This document shows positions 1 through 6,565 of a DNA stretch of 11,815 nucleotides, piece after piece. Numbering within the stretch: the stretch's first letter is position 1; each line of letters starts with the position of its first letter. The position numbers were made by a program, and so were the translations under genes. The stretch spans positions 1 through 11,815 of the forward strand of contig JAHELQ010000121.1 in assembly GCA_024644125.1 (NCBI GenBank), in the 5' to 3' direction. Below the pieces are notes generated by a model. The model searched no databases. It saw nothing but the letters and a program-made list of their open reading frames with translations, and was not told the DNA's origin. Source of the DNA: Candidatus Aminicenantota bacterium (GTDB lineage: Bacteria > Acidobacteriota > Aminicenantia > UBA2199).

Positions 1-1
1 C

Positions 2-349
2 CGGGATTCCCGATTCGATAGCGATCCGGGGCAGGATGTAGAGATTTTTGATCTCGAGGACAGTGTTATTTTGAAGATGAATCAGGATATAGATATTCCC
101 GGTGTTTCCCTGGCAGATGAATTGAGTGGGGATAAAATGCCTCGCACAACCCCTGAGCCTGGGCCTGCTCTCGAACTTCCCGAGACAGAAGATTTTTCTT
201 CAGATGCGGTTGATGCTCCTGTCACGCATGAAATAACTGTTGATCCAACATCGGGAATTGCAAATATTCCAATCAATCTGACGATTCCCCCAGGGAGTGG
301 AGTGGTTCACATCAATTTGAATTTGCGTATAAAAATTAGAAATTACTAA
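2..349 (+). CDS. C-terminal part of an unrecognised acidic protein (5' end outside window)
   Basis: The reading frame is open from the left edge without a stop, so the gene starts upstream; the in-frame TTG at 71 and ATG at 77 have no ribosome binding site and are not convincing starts. About 115 residues are visible. The first 75 or so are rich in Asp, Glu, Ser and Pro and look like a flexible acidic linker. The last 38 alternate hydrophobic and polar residues (ITVDPTSG, IPINLTIPPGSG, INLNLRIKI), suggesting two or three beta strands and perhaps a small terminal beta domain. No family is recognised. The stop is only 7 bases before the next gene, so the two are probably co-transcribed. That the protein is cytoplasmic or membrane-anchored cannot be told from this part. 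Confidence 0.7.
   Translation, partial: RDSRFDSDPGQDVEIFDLEDSVILKMNQDIDIPGVSLADELSGDKMPRTTPEPGPALELPETEDFSSDAVDAPVTHEITVDPTSGIANIPINLTIPPGSGVVHINLNLRIKIRNY
306..333 (+). promoter_or_regulatory. Candidate sigma70-like promoter inside the end of the first gene
   Basis: TTCACA at 306-311 and TATAAA at 328-333 are separated by 16 bases; each hexamer differs from consensus at one position. Transcription would begin near 340, giving a leader of about 17 bases before the ATG at 357. The region is AT-rich, so a chance match is quite possible, and the short spacer lowers confidence. If real, it lets the three secreted-protein genes be expressed apart from the upstream gene. Confidence 0.3.
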
Positions 350-356
350 AAAAATT

Positions 357-1754
357 ATGAAAACAAAACCGGTAGCTTTTTTTTTTGTACTAATTTGCCT
401 AATTTACCCAGTATTTGGGGAGGGTATTGACCGGTTGGCCGGAACGATTGCGGATGCCGTAGGCGAGAGTCTAAAGGATGCATTTCAAAAAAAAGCGAGT
501 ATAATCCGCTTTGAAAATTTTTCCGAGTTAACCGATCAATCGGCTGTCAAGTTTTATCAGATAGTGGTTTCCAGATTGGAGCGGCAAACGGGAGTTCAGT
601 TTATCGATCTCATGATCAATTTCAATAATGGGCAAGGGGAGTTCAACGAGTCCGCTGCTGGAGATATCAGTTACCCAATATATCTCAAACTGATACGTAA
701 TATGGATAAAATCGGCGTCGGAGCGGTGGTGTTTTCGCGTATTCAAGATAGAATAATCGCTTTAAAATACACTGAAGAAACGGTTCCCAAAGGGGAGCGT
801 GAAATCCTTGACGTTCAGCAATACGGCTTTATGGAACTTGGTTTTGCAAGGGTAATCGAAATCGATGCGGAACCGCAATTATTGGATTTTCGAACTATCA
901 CGGATCTTCAGGGAGAGGAACGTTTTTATTTTCTGTATCCTGATAAAATTGAAGTGTTCGGTATCATCCAGAACAGGTTGACAAAACTGTTATCTGTGGA
1001 TCTTGATTGGGAACGGCCTTATTATCCGGCCATCAAACCGGAAGGCAAATTGTTTGTCGCGTACCATAACAACGAGGGATATCTGGCAGTGGGGACCAAC
1101 TTTGCGCCCCTATCAAAGATGTTCCGATTTGAAGAATTGCAATGGCAAGAACTGGATGGTACCGATTTTACGCCTATTCGTCTGGTAGACATCAATCAAG
1201 AGACTTATTTTCTTGGGGCCCGTTATGAAATGGGTAAAAATTATTTCCAGGACAAAATTGTATTGGCGCCTTTCGCAGATGGAAAAGTGCAGACACAACG
1301 GCAATATGAAAAGCAGATTTCGTTTCATTACTCAATAGATTTCTCGACACGTGACAATCAATTGAATTCCGTTCATTTGGTGGATCTTGACTACAATTAC
1401 CGGTTCCTGGGCGCCGATTTTGAAATCGCCACCACAGACGTAGCTCGCAGGGGCTCCTCGTTAGCCGCCCTGGATGGCCAATGGATTGCGGTGAGCGCCT
1501 ATACCGAAGCTCCCGGTAGCGATAAGTTGTTCTTCTACAAGATAGACAATTCAGCGCGGCAATTGGTCTACGAAAAGAGTGTTGATGGATCTGCCCGGTT
1601 TCTTACCAATGGTACCTGGAAATCAATGGAGGGTTTTTGGGTTTACCTTGAAAAGCCCATGCCCTATAGGTCTGAGTACAAGCTGCAATTCTGGCAAAAA
1701 AATGAACCGGCCCAACCTCAATCACCTGCCTCCGGGAAGGAGGGCGGCGAATGA
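357..1754 (+). CDS. Secreted protein of unknown function, possible TolB/CsgG-like head and propeller-like body
   Basis: The 465-residue product begins with a Sec signal peptide (basic MKTK, hydrophobic residues 6-19, likely cleavage near residue 21). Residues about 45-140 show an alternating beta/alpha pattern (ASIIRFENFSE, a long helix, VQFIDL, a second helix, GVGAVVFSRIQD) that resembles the small alpha/beta domains of TolB-N, CsgG or FlgT-type envelope proteins; this is inferred from pattern, not from a search. From about residue 175 onward the chain is beta-rich, with recurring aromatic strands (ERFYFLYPDKIEVFG, KLFVAYHNNEGYLAVG, ETYFLGARY, QWIAVSAYTE, DKLFFYKI), as in a beta-propeller or VCBS-like fold. 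The tail (450-465) is Pro/Gly/Glu rich. There is no lipobox. No clear Shine-Dalgarno precedes the ATG; the leader is A-rich and follows the previous stop by 7 bases. The stop overlaps the next start (ATGA). Function unknown; probably periplasmic. Confidence 0.85.
   Translation: MKTKPVAFFFVLICLIYPVFGEGIDRLAGTIADAVGESLKDAFQKKASIIRFENFSELTDQSAVKFYQIVVSRLERQTGVQFIDLMINFNNGQGEFNESAAGDISYPIYLKLIRNMDKIGVGAVVFSRIQDRIIALKYTEETVPKGEREILDVQQYGFMELGFARVIEIDAEPQLLDFRTITDLQGEERFYFLYPDKIEVFGIIQNRLTKLLSVDLDWERPYYPAIKPEGKLFVAYHNNEGYLAVGTNFAPLSKMFRFEELQWQELDGTDFTPIRLVDINQETYFLGARYEMGKNYFQDKIVLAPFADGKVQTQRQYEKQISFHYSIDFSTRDNQLNSVHLVDLDYNYRFLGADFEIATTDVARRGSSLAALDGQWIAVSAYTEAPGSDKLFFYKIDNSARQLVYEKSVDGSARFLTNGTWKSMEGFWVYLEKPMPYRSEYKLQFWQKNEPAQPQSPASGKEGGE
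377..386 (+). repeat. Ten-base T homopolymer in a signal-peptide coding region
   Basis: An uninterrupted run of ten T covers the end of codon 7 and codons 8-10 (Ala-Phe-Phe-Phe) of the gene starting at 357. A gain or loss of one base would frameshift the protein within its first ten residues. Such runs are known slippage sites in bacteria; nothing here proves that it varies. Confidence 0.9.
1737..1743 (+). promoter_or_regulatory. Strong ribosome binding site for the solute-binding-like gene
   Basis: AAGGAGG lies 7 bases before the ATG at 1751, inside the 3' end of the preceding gene, and decides the start at 1751 over the second, adjacent ATG at 1754. With the ATGA overlap it fits coupled translation. 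Confidence 0.8.
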
Positions 1755-3112
1755 TGAAACATATAGAGAAGATTGCAATCATAATCATCGCGTTAAATCT
1801 TGTGTTCGCCATCAAGGTGAACTATGGCGGGCAGGTTTCTATCCGATTGAACGAACCTGTGTCGTTTTCTAACAACCCTTCAAATTATTCGAATTTGATT
1901 TTTTATTCATTGTTGTACGAGAATTTATTTTATATGAATCCTAATGGTGATGTCTGGACGAACCTTTTTAAAAAATTTGGCTATGACAGCGATTCAAGGA
2001 TTCTCACTCTGGAATTGAAGGACAATCTCAGCTACTCCAATGGGAAACCTGTGAAAATCGAGTTCATCAAAAATTCGATTCAGGAGTATTTGAGTCAAAC
2101 CTATTATTCCGCCAAAGAACTGGCAAAAATTGTAAAAAAACTCGATATATCCAATAATTCATTGAATGTAGAATTAATGTATGACCTTCCCACTATTACT
2201 TCCCATTTAGCGGCCCCAGAATTGGTGTTGATAGGGGAGGACGCTGCATTTAGCGGTTTGTTTTTCCCTGTGGAATGGGTAAAAGGCGAATACATTATGC
2301 TCGCTCCAAATCCGTACTACGCAGGCGGACGAACATATCTCGATTATATGAAGGTCGTATTTTTCAGCCAACCGTATCCGGATATCTTTTTAAGCAATCC
2401 TGGTGGATTTAGTGGTGAACAATTTCTCGAAATGAACGCCGGTATCTATCAAAACATCTATCTCAATTTTCCCGGAGAACAGGTGGGGCAAAATACACGG
2501 ATGGCGTTGTTCTCACTTTTGAAGCAATTCTTTTCCGGGGACGGGTATGAATCTCTGAATTCCCTGACTTCCGATGAGGAATCTCCCGTCTCTATCGACA
2601 TCAAATCGATTCCATACCGCAGAATGCGTTCGATTTTGAAATTCTCTAAAATCAATCTATACATCCTTTCCTCGTTAAAAGACATTGAAGTGAGTTTCGG
2701 CGCATACTTGCAAAAAAAAGATGTCCCTATCGAGACCGTATATGTTGGAAGCAACCAGCTATCGAGCTTTATCGAAACGGATTCAGCCAAATATTTATTG
2801 CTGGAAAAAATGTTTACCCGCCGGACTCCTATTGAGGAAAAGATAGGAAAGGTGATCCGGGAAATGACCTTTTCCCGATTCAATGAAAAATATCTAAAGT
2901 TAATGGAAGAGTTAAATGAAATAAAAAATCTGAACAATGAAGAACTTCTGATGGACCAGATCGCAAAAATAATCGACAAAATAATTAACGATGGTTTTTT
3001 GCTGCCGATTGCCCAGAAGAAAATATCGTTGTTCATAAACAAACGGGTGCACGGGGTGACGCTGGATTATTATGGACGCCCATTGTTCCCGGTTGTACGG
3101 GTGGAGAAATGA
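1751..3112 (+). CDS. Orphan, shortened family-5 extracellular solute-binding-like protein
   Basis: The 453-residue product has a signal peptide (hydrophobic residues 8-20, probable cleavage after Ala20) and no lipobox cysteine. It keeps the landmarks of the peptide/nickel-binding SBP_bac_5 family in order: an early segment with a tyrosine-rich helix and 'NLF' (50-75), the strand LTLELKDNLSYSNGKPV (85-101) matching the family's 'f.Lr..v.fhdGkp' motif, a 'GEYIMLAPNPYY' segment (179-190) matching 'GPY.l..n..Y', an NTRMAL helix (248-253) where the family has 'vR.Al..aid', and a C-terminal LLPIAQKK...VHGVTLDYYGRPLF (417-446). It is shorter than the usual 500-550 residues, with a compressed region near 205-235, and several canonical residues are replaced. 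No permease or ATPase gene is nearby. A structural or sensory role rather than uptake is plausible but inferred. Both ends overlap neighbours by 4 bases. Confidence 0.75.
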   Translation: MMKHIEKIAIIIIALNLVFAIKVNYGGQVSIRLNEPVSFSNNPSNYSNLIFYSLLYENLFYMNPNGDVWTNLFKKFGYDSDSRILTLELKDNLSYSNGKPVKIEFIKNSIQEYLSQTYYSAKELAKIVKKLDISNNSLNVELMYDLPTITSHLAAPELVLIGEDAAFSGLFFPVEWVKGEYIMLAPNPYYAGGRTYLDYMKVVFFSQPYPDIFLSNPGGFSGEQFLEMNAGIYQNIYLNFPGEQVGQNTRMALFSLLKQFFSGDGYESLNSLTSDEESPVSIDIKSIPYRRMRSILKFSKINLYILSSLKDIEVSFGAYLQKKDVPIETVYVGSNQLSSFIETDSAKYLLLEKMFTRRTPIEEKIGKVIREMTFSRFNEKYLKLMEELNEIKNLNNEELLMDQIAKIIDKIINDGFLLPIAQKKISLFINKRVHGVTLDYYGRPLFPVVRVEK

Positions 3113-3567
3113 ATTCTAATACATGGAAAACAGTGCTATGTTTCGTGTGCATAAGCGTATGTTCACTATCATTGCATTCGTTTGAGTTGGGATTGATCGC
3201 TGGTTCCGAGAGTAACCCCTCAGAGACTGTATATGGTTTCTCGATGGGAAGCGGGTTTTTGGTCCCCCTGGTAAAGCTGGAAATCGAGGGGGTCAAACTT
3301 GGAGATTCCGGTTACAAAATGCTTTCCGGTGGCATTAAATTTCGTCCCCGGTTAGGGATTTTTTCGCCTTATGCCATTGTCGGAGCGGGTTCGGAATTTG
3401 AATCTTTCTCGTTCAAATTTAGCCAATATAATAACTTCACTTTTTTTGGAATTGGTACTCATGTTCATTTGATGTATTTGATATCCCTTAGAGGCGATAT
3501 ACGCTTCTATAATTACCCCGATTACAACCGTACCCGTTTTAGCGCCGGAATCTTTATCCATCTATAA
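3109..3567 (+). CDS. Small outer-membrane beta-barrel-like protein
   Basis: The 152-residue product starts at an ATG overlapping the previous stop (ATGA), with only a weak purine-rich GGTGGAGA upstream, so translation is probably coupled. Residues 1-24 form a signal peptide (MNSNTWK followed by a hydrophobic, Cys/Ser-rich core). The rest is a series of amphipathic strands separated by short turns: about 42-64, 71-84, 86-98, 109-121, 123-135 and 143-152. The segment GGIKFRPRLGIFSPYAIVGAG is typical of small porin or OmpW-like barrels, where a conserved 'PY...G.G' strand follows a profile strand. The last residues are FSAGIFIHL, close to the C-terminal beta-signal recognised by the BAM machinery, although the final residue is Leu rather than Phe. 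A soluble beta protein is the alternative. It closes the + strand operon. Confidence 0.7.
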   Translation: MNSNTWKTVLCFVCISVCSLSLHSFELGLIAGSESNPSETVYGFSMGSGFLVPLVKLEIEGVKLGDSGYKMLSGGIKFRPRLGIFSPYAIVGAGSEFESFSFKFSQYNNFTFFGIGTHVHLMYLISLRGDIRFYNYPDYNRTRFSAGIFIHL

Positions 3568-3606
3568 AAAAATATTTTGTGTTCCAATTTAGTTTTTTGT
3601 AAGCAA

Positions 3607-3639
3607 GCCCTGACGTTTATTTCATCAAACCATCAGGGC
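3607..3639. terminator. Hairpin between convergent genes, possible bidirectional terminator
   Basis: GCCCTGA at 3607-3613 pairs with TCAGGGC at 3633-3639, and inside it GTTT at 3615-3618 pairs with AAAC at 3627-3630, leaving an 8-base loop and a small internal bulge. It lies between the two convergent stops (3567 on + and 3654 on -), where a shared terminator is expected. Neither strand has a T-tract directly after the stem, so it is not a standard intrinsic terminator. The rest of the gap at 3568-3653 is AT-rich and otherwise empty. Confidence 0.4.
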
Positions 3640-3653
3640 CTTCAGGATGTATT

Positions 3654-4625
3654 CTAAAAAAGATCTTCTCTGTAAATCTTAATGAAACTATCTTTTTTGA
3701 GTCGTTCGACCAATGATTTGAATTCCACCTGGTATTTTTCGTTCTGGATTACGGTACTGATTTTTTCGCTGACATCTTTGTATTCAACTAGAGTGGCGTC
3801 GCTTTTTTCAATCAACTGCAAGATATACCAACCGTTATCCGTTTCGATCCAGTCGGAATATTTGCCTTTTTCCAGTTTAAAACCGGCATCTTCTATTTTA
3901 GGATCCAGTTCCCCTTTTTTGTAATGGCCAAGGAATGCTTTATTTTCTTCGCTGCCAATTTCAGAGTATTTATTGGCGATTTCAACGAAATTATCAGCGG
4001 ATAATTCCGCGGAGATTGTTTTAGCCTTCTGTTCCAGTTCAGCCGGGTCATTGTAGTTGCTTTTAGAGAGAAATATACAATTCAGGGAGAGTTCCGGCAA
4101 CTTTGTGAATTCTTCGATGTGCTGCTTATAGTATTCCATGATCTCGGAATTGTCCACCGAGATTTTGCTTCCGATTTCCTCGCCGACGAAGCGTTGCTGC
4201 ATCCGGTTGTTTTTGAGTTGTTCCTTGTATTCTTCGAGTGAAATCCCTTCGCTCTGTAATGCGCCGATCAATTCTTCATCGGTATTGATGTTATTCTGCT
4301 TTTTGATGTCTCGTAGCATGACCTCCACATCATTGGCCAGGTCATAGTTTTTTTGTTTCGCTTTAGAGATGACGACTTTTCTATCTATCATACCTTTCAG
4401 GAGGTTCTTTTTCATATCTTTGATTGCGGATTCCAATTCCTCTCCGCTCATTTTCGCCTTCAATTCTTGCATCCACTGGGCCTGAGCGTTCATTATCTCC
4501 GAATAGGTGATAATTTCATCGTTAACAACCGCAACAATTTCCTCGACGATTTCCGCGGGACTAATGCTGGAAAACAGCGTTATTAAAATAATTAGAACTG
4601 ATATTCTGGTTAATGTCTGTTTCAT
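3654..4625 (-). CDS. surA: SurA-like periplasmic chaperone with one parvulin domain
   Basis: SurA family proteins guide unfolded outer-membrane proteins through the periplasm; many also carry peptidyl-prolyl isomerase (parvulin) domains. This 323-residue protein has a signal peptide (1-24, cleavage likely after SPA), a SurA N-terminal chaperone region (about 29-150, with the family-typical VAVVNDEIITYSEI at 31-44), one parvulin domain (about 177-275) and a final helix (280-310). E. coli SurA is longer (about 428) with two parvulin domains. Both usual active-site histidines look replaced: Cys183 in 'LNCIFL' and Tyr267 in 'GWYILQL', so chaperone function without isomerase activity is likely. 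The ATG at 4625 is chosen because AAAGGAG lies 9 bases upstream; a GTG at 4646 would bury that site inside the gene. The start lies inside the preceding PpiC-like gene (65-base overlap), suggesting coupled expression. The exact subfamily (SurA or PpiC/PrsA) is less certain than the general role. Confidence 0.85.
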   Translation of the reverse strand: MKQTLTRISVLIILITLFSSISPAEIVEEIVAVVNDEIITYSEIMNAQAQWMQELKAKMSGEELESAIKDMKKNLLKGMIDRKVVISKAKQKNYDLANDVEVMLRDIKKQNNINTDEELIGALQSEGISLEEYKEQLKNNRMQQRFVGEEIGSKISVDNSEIMEYYKQHIEEFTKLPELSLNCIFLSKSNYNDPAELEQKAKTISAELSADNFVEIANKYSEIGSEENKAFLGHYKKGELDPKIEDAGFKLEKGKYSDWIETDNGWYILQLIEKSDATLVEYKDVSEKISTVIQNEKYQVEFKSLVERLKKDSFIKIYREDLF

Positions 4626-5583
4626 TGTAAATGTCTCCTTTCTCACCGCTGTATTTAAAGCCTAAATTCTGGTTGAGAATGTTGATTTGTACCTCTTTTT
4701 TAATAGAGTCGAGAAGATCCCGGTAGGCAAGTCTGAGTTTACCCGATAAAAGCTTCTCTTTAATTTCTTCTTTTGATGCATCAAAATAGATTTGGCGCTT
4801 TTTCTTTTTTCTCTTCACTTTGAAGATGTGAAATCCATAGGGAGATTCGACGATAGGGCTGATTTCATTCAATTTTAATGAGAAGACAACATCTTCCATC
4901 TCGTTTGGAAGGGTCCCTTTCTCAAAGTTTCCCATCAAACCATCGTTTTTCGCTTCCGGTGATACGGATTCCTTACGTGCTATTTCTTCGAATCTCGCGG
5001 GAGCATTGATCAATAAACCGCGAATTTCAATCGCTTTCTCCCGATCTTTCACTAAAATTTGATATAACTCCACCTCTTCGCTACGCTGGAATTCTTCCAG
5101 GTGAGTGTTGTAATATTGTTCGATTTCACTGTTGGCGACCGATATGTCGTTATAGGCATTGAAATATAAATATTTCTGCGCTTTTATCATATCGTCCAGC
5201 AATACTGTATCGACGTTTTCTTTATTGACTTGCATTTTTTGAAGAAATTCATCTCTCTCGTTTTCTTCGATTGTCAGGTTTTCGGCAGTTGCTTTGAAAA
5301 CGATTAAACGGTGTTCTACAAACAAATCGAAGATTCTGGAAAGAAGGGTTTCGGACGCTGAATCTCGGGATATATCTGGGTAGCGGAATTCAAAAAACTT
5401 GCGAAAATCCTCATTGGTGAAGGATTGGTCGTTGATCTGCAAAACAATTTTTTGATTGACCGCCGGCTGGGATGTTGAGATGGCCGCAGTACCGGTAGGC
5501 GCTTTTGCTTCGTTCGATTCCCGCGTGCACGCCGCTCCACTAAACACAACCGTGATGATTACTAATATTATTATTCTTTTCAT
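4561..5583 (-). CDS. PpiC/PrsA-type peptidyl-prolyl isomerase lipoprotein
   Basis: The 340-residue product has a lipoprotein-type signal peptide (MKR, hydrophobic 4-14, SGAAC with Cys19 as the probable lipidated residue). The lipobox is loose, with Gly at -3 rather than Leu/Val/Ile. A Ser/Thr/Ala/Pro tether follows (20-44), then a helical SurA_N-like region (45-165) and a parvulin domain (about 168-258: VELYQILV, ARFEEIARKESVS, GLMGNFEKGTLPNEMEDVVFSL, YGFHIFKV). The first parvulin His is Gln175 here; the second, His252, is kept. A basic stretch KRKKKKR (258-263 area) follows the domain, then about 75 further residues. The final 21 codons are read in a different frame from the start of surA. 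Expected location is a membrane-anchored periplasmic foldase working beside SurA. No Shine-Dalgarno precedes the ATG, only a run of eight A, with a promoter immediately upstream. PrsA-like foldase is the alternative name. Confidence 0.85.
   Translation of the reverse strand: MKRIIILVIITVVFSGAACTRESNEAKAPTGTAAISTSQPAVNQKIVLQINDQSFTNEDFRKFFEFRYPDISRDSASETLLSRIFDLFVEHRLIVFKATAENLTIEENERDEFLQKMQVNKENVDTVLLDDMIKAQKYLYFNAYNDISVANSEIEQYYNTHLEEFQRSEEVELYQILVKDREKAIEIRGLLINAPARFEEIARKESVSPEAKNDGLMGNFEKGTLPNEMEDVVFSLKLNEISPIVESPYGFHIFKVKRKKKKRQIYFDASKEEIKEKLLSGKLRLAYRDLLDSIKKEVQINILNQNLGFKYSGEKGDIYNETDINQNISSNYFNNAVFQH
4635..4641 (-). promoter_or_regulatory. Ribosome binding site that sets the surA start
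   Basis: AAAGGAG on the minus strand lies 9 bases before the ATG at 4625 and inside the coding region of the upstream PpiC-like gene. It is the reason for rejecting the earlier in-frame GTG at 4646. Confidence 0.8.
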
Positions 5584-5592
5584 TTTTTTTTG

Positions 5593-5621
5593 ATTATAAC
5601 CTATTTTACACTTGCGTTCAA
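5593..5621 (-). promoter_or_regulatory. Near-consensus sigma70 promoter predicting a leaderless mRNA
   Basis: On the minus strand TTGAAC (5621-5616) is followed after exactly 17 bases by a perfect TATAAT (5598-5593). The -35 hexamer contains the rluD stop codon TGA (5620-5618). A start 7 bases after the -10 falls at about 5586, only 3 bases before the ATG at 5583, within a run of eight A (5584-5591). There is no Shine-Dalgarno, so the transcript should be leaderless or nearly so. It would drive the PpiC lipoprotein and surA independently of the ileS operon. Confidence 0.7.
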
Positions 5622-6565
5622 TATTGTTTCGTTCCCGCCAATTTCGCTTTCATATACTGGCGGAAGACCTCTGGAAAAGGGGAATGGGCAATCAATGTTT
5701 GTTGGGTCCAGGGATGTTCAAATTCTATTTTATAGGCATGGAGGGCGAGGCGCCGAAATCCCGAAGCCTTTCCATAGACATGGTCTCCCAGGATCGGATT
5801 GCCGAAATGTGCGAGGTGGACACGCAATTGGTGAGTCCTACCGGTGTGCGGATTCAGACGGACAAATGAAAAATCGTCGAACTCCCGGATGAGTGAAAAA
5901 TCGGTGACCGCTTCCCGTGCGTTTTCGTAATGTGCGTATGTTACCGCCATATACTTTTTACGGTTTTTAGGATTACGGGCGATGGGAACGTCGATAGTAC
6001 CGTTCATGTATCTCAGTTTTCCTTGAACAAATGCAAGATAGGTTTTATTTACTTCCCGGCGTTTGAATTTTTTTTGCATCCGCTTCATCGTTATTTCGTC
6101 TTTCGCCAGGATCAGGACTCCCGAAGTGTCTTTATCCAGCCTGTGTACGATGCCAGGGCGGTCGGTGTCGGGAATAGTGTCAATTTGTGGGTACAGCGAT
6201 CGAAATATATCCAGGATCGTTACCTGCCGTTCGCCGGCCCCTGGATGCACCGATATCCCATTCGGTTTATCGATGATGAGGATGTACTCATCCTCATAGA
6301 GTCTTTGCAGCGTAGGCGGTTCGCTAGAGGGAGGAACCTGGTTTGGCGATGGCTCCTCCAATATTGTGACTGCCACGATGTCGCCTGCGACAATATGTTC
6401 GTTTTTCCGTTTTACCACAATACGATTTAGTGCCACCAAACCTGAGAGGATAAGCTTCTCCACTTGCGAACGTGAAAATTGTTCCATATGTTCTGCTAAA
6501 AAAAGATCGATTCGTTGGTAGTCTTTTTTAGCCTTTAATTTGATTTCGTGATCTATGTTGTTCAC
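5618..6565 (-). CDS. rluD: Ribosomal large subunit pseudouridine synthase, RluA/RluD family
   Basis: RluA/RluD enzymes isomerise specific uridines of 23S rRNA (RluD: helix 69) to pseudouridine in the cytoplasm. With the GTG start at 6565 the product has 315 residues: an S4 RNA-binding domain (about 17-62, RIDLFLAEHMEQFSRSQVEKLILSG), a Pro/Ser linker, then the synthase domain with IIDKPNGISVHPG, the catalytic motif HRLDKDTSG (141-149, catalytic Asp144) and PHTGRTHQLRVHLAHFGNPILGD (from 239). All key motifs are intact and length is normal. The start is uncertain: GTG 6565 leaves a normal S4 domain, while an upstream TTG at 6595 adds ten residues; neither has a clear Shine-Dalgarno. It overlaps the 3' end of lgt by 38 bases, so reinitiation after lgt is likely. 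Whether it is RluD proper, or RluA/RluC, cannot be decided from motifs, though the S4 domain excludes RluA itself. Confidence 0.93.
   Translation of the reverse strand: MNNIDHEIKLKAKKDYQRIDLFLAEHMEQFSRSQVEKLILSGLVALNRIVVKRKNEHIVAGDIVAVTILEEPSPNQVPPSSEPPTLQRLYEDEYILIIDKPNGISVHPGAGERQVTILDIFRSLYPQIDTIPDTDRPGIVHRLDKDTSGVLILAKDEITMKRMQKKFKRREVNKTYLAFVQGKLRYMNGTIDVPIARNPKNRKKYMAVTYAHYENAREAVTDFSLIREFDDFSFVRLNPHTGRTHQLRVHLAHFGNPILGDHVYGKASGFRRLALHAYKIEFEHPWTQQTLIAHSPFPEVFRQYMKAKLAGTKQY

Noticed and set aside
71..79. TTG or ATG at 71/77 as the start of the first gene
   Set aside because: The frame is open to the left edge and no ribosome binding site precedes these codons.
2458..3042. 194-codon open frame antisense to the solute-binding-like gene
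   Set aside because: It lies wholly inside a better-supported gene with signal peptide, ribosome binding site and family motifs, has no ribosome binding site of its own and its translation is low-complexity Ser/Ile/Phe.
4626..4646. GTG start for surA, seven codons upstream
   Set aside because: The AAAGGAG ribosome binding site would fall inside the coding sequence; ATG 4625 has correct spacing and a normal signal peptide.
5930..6430. 166-codon open frame antisense to rluD
   Set aside because: It is opposite the conserved catalytic region of rluD, and its translation resembles no family.
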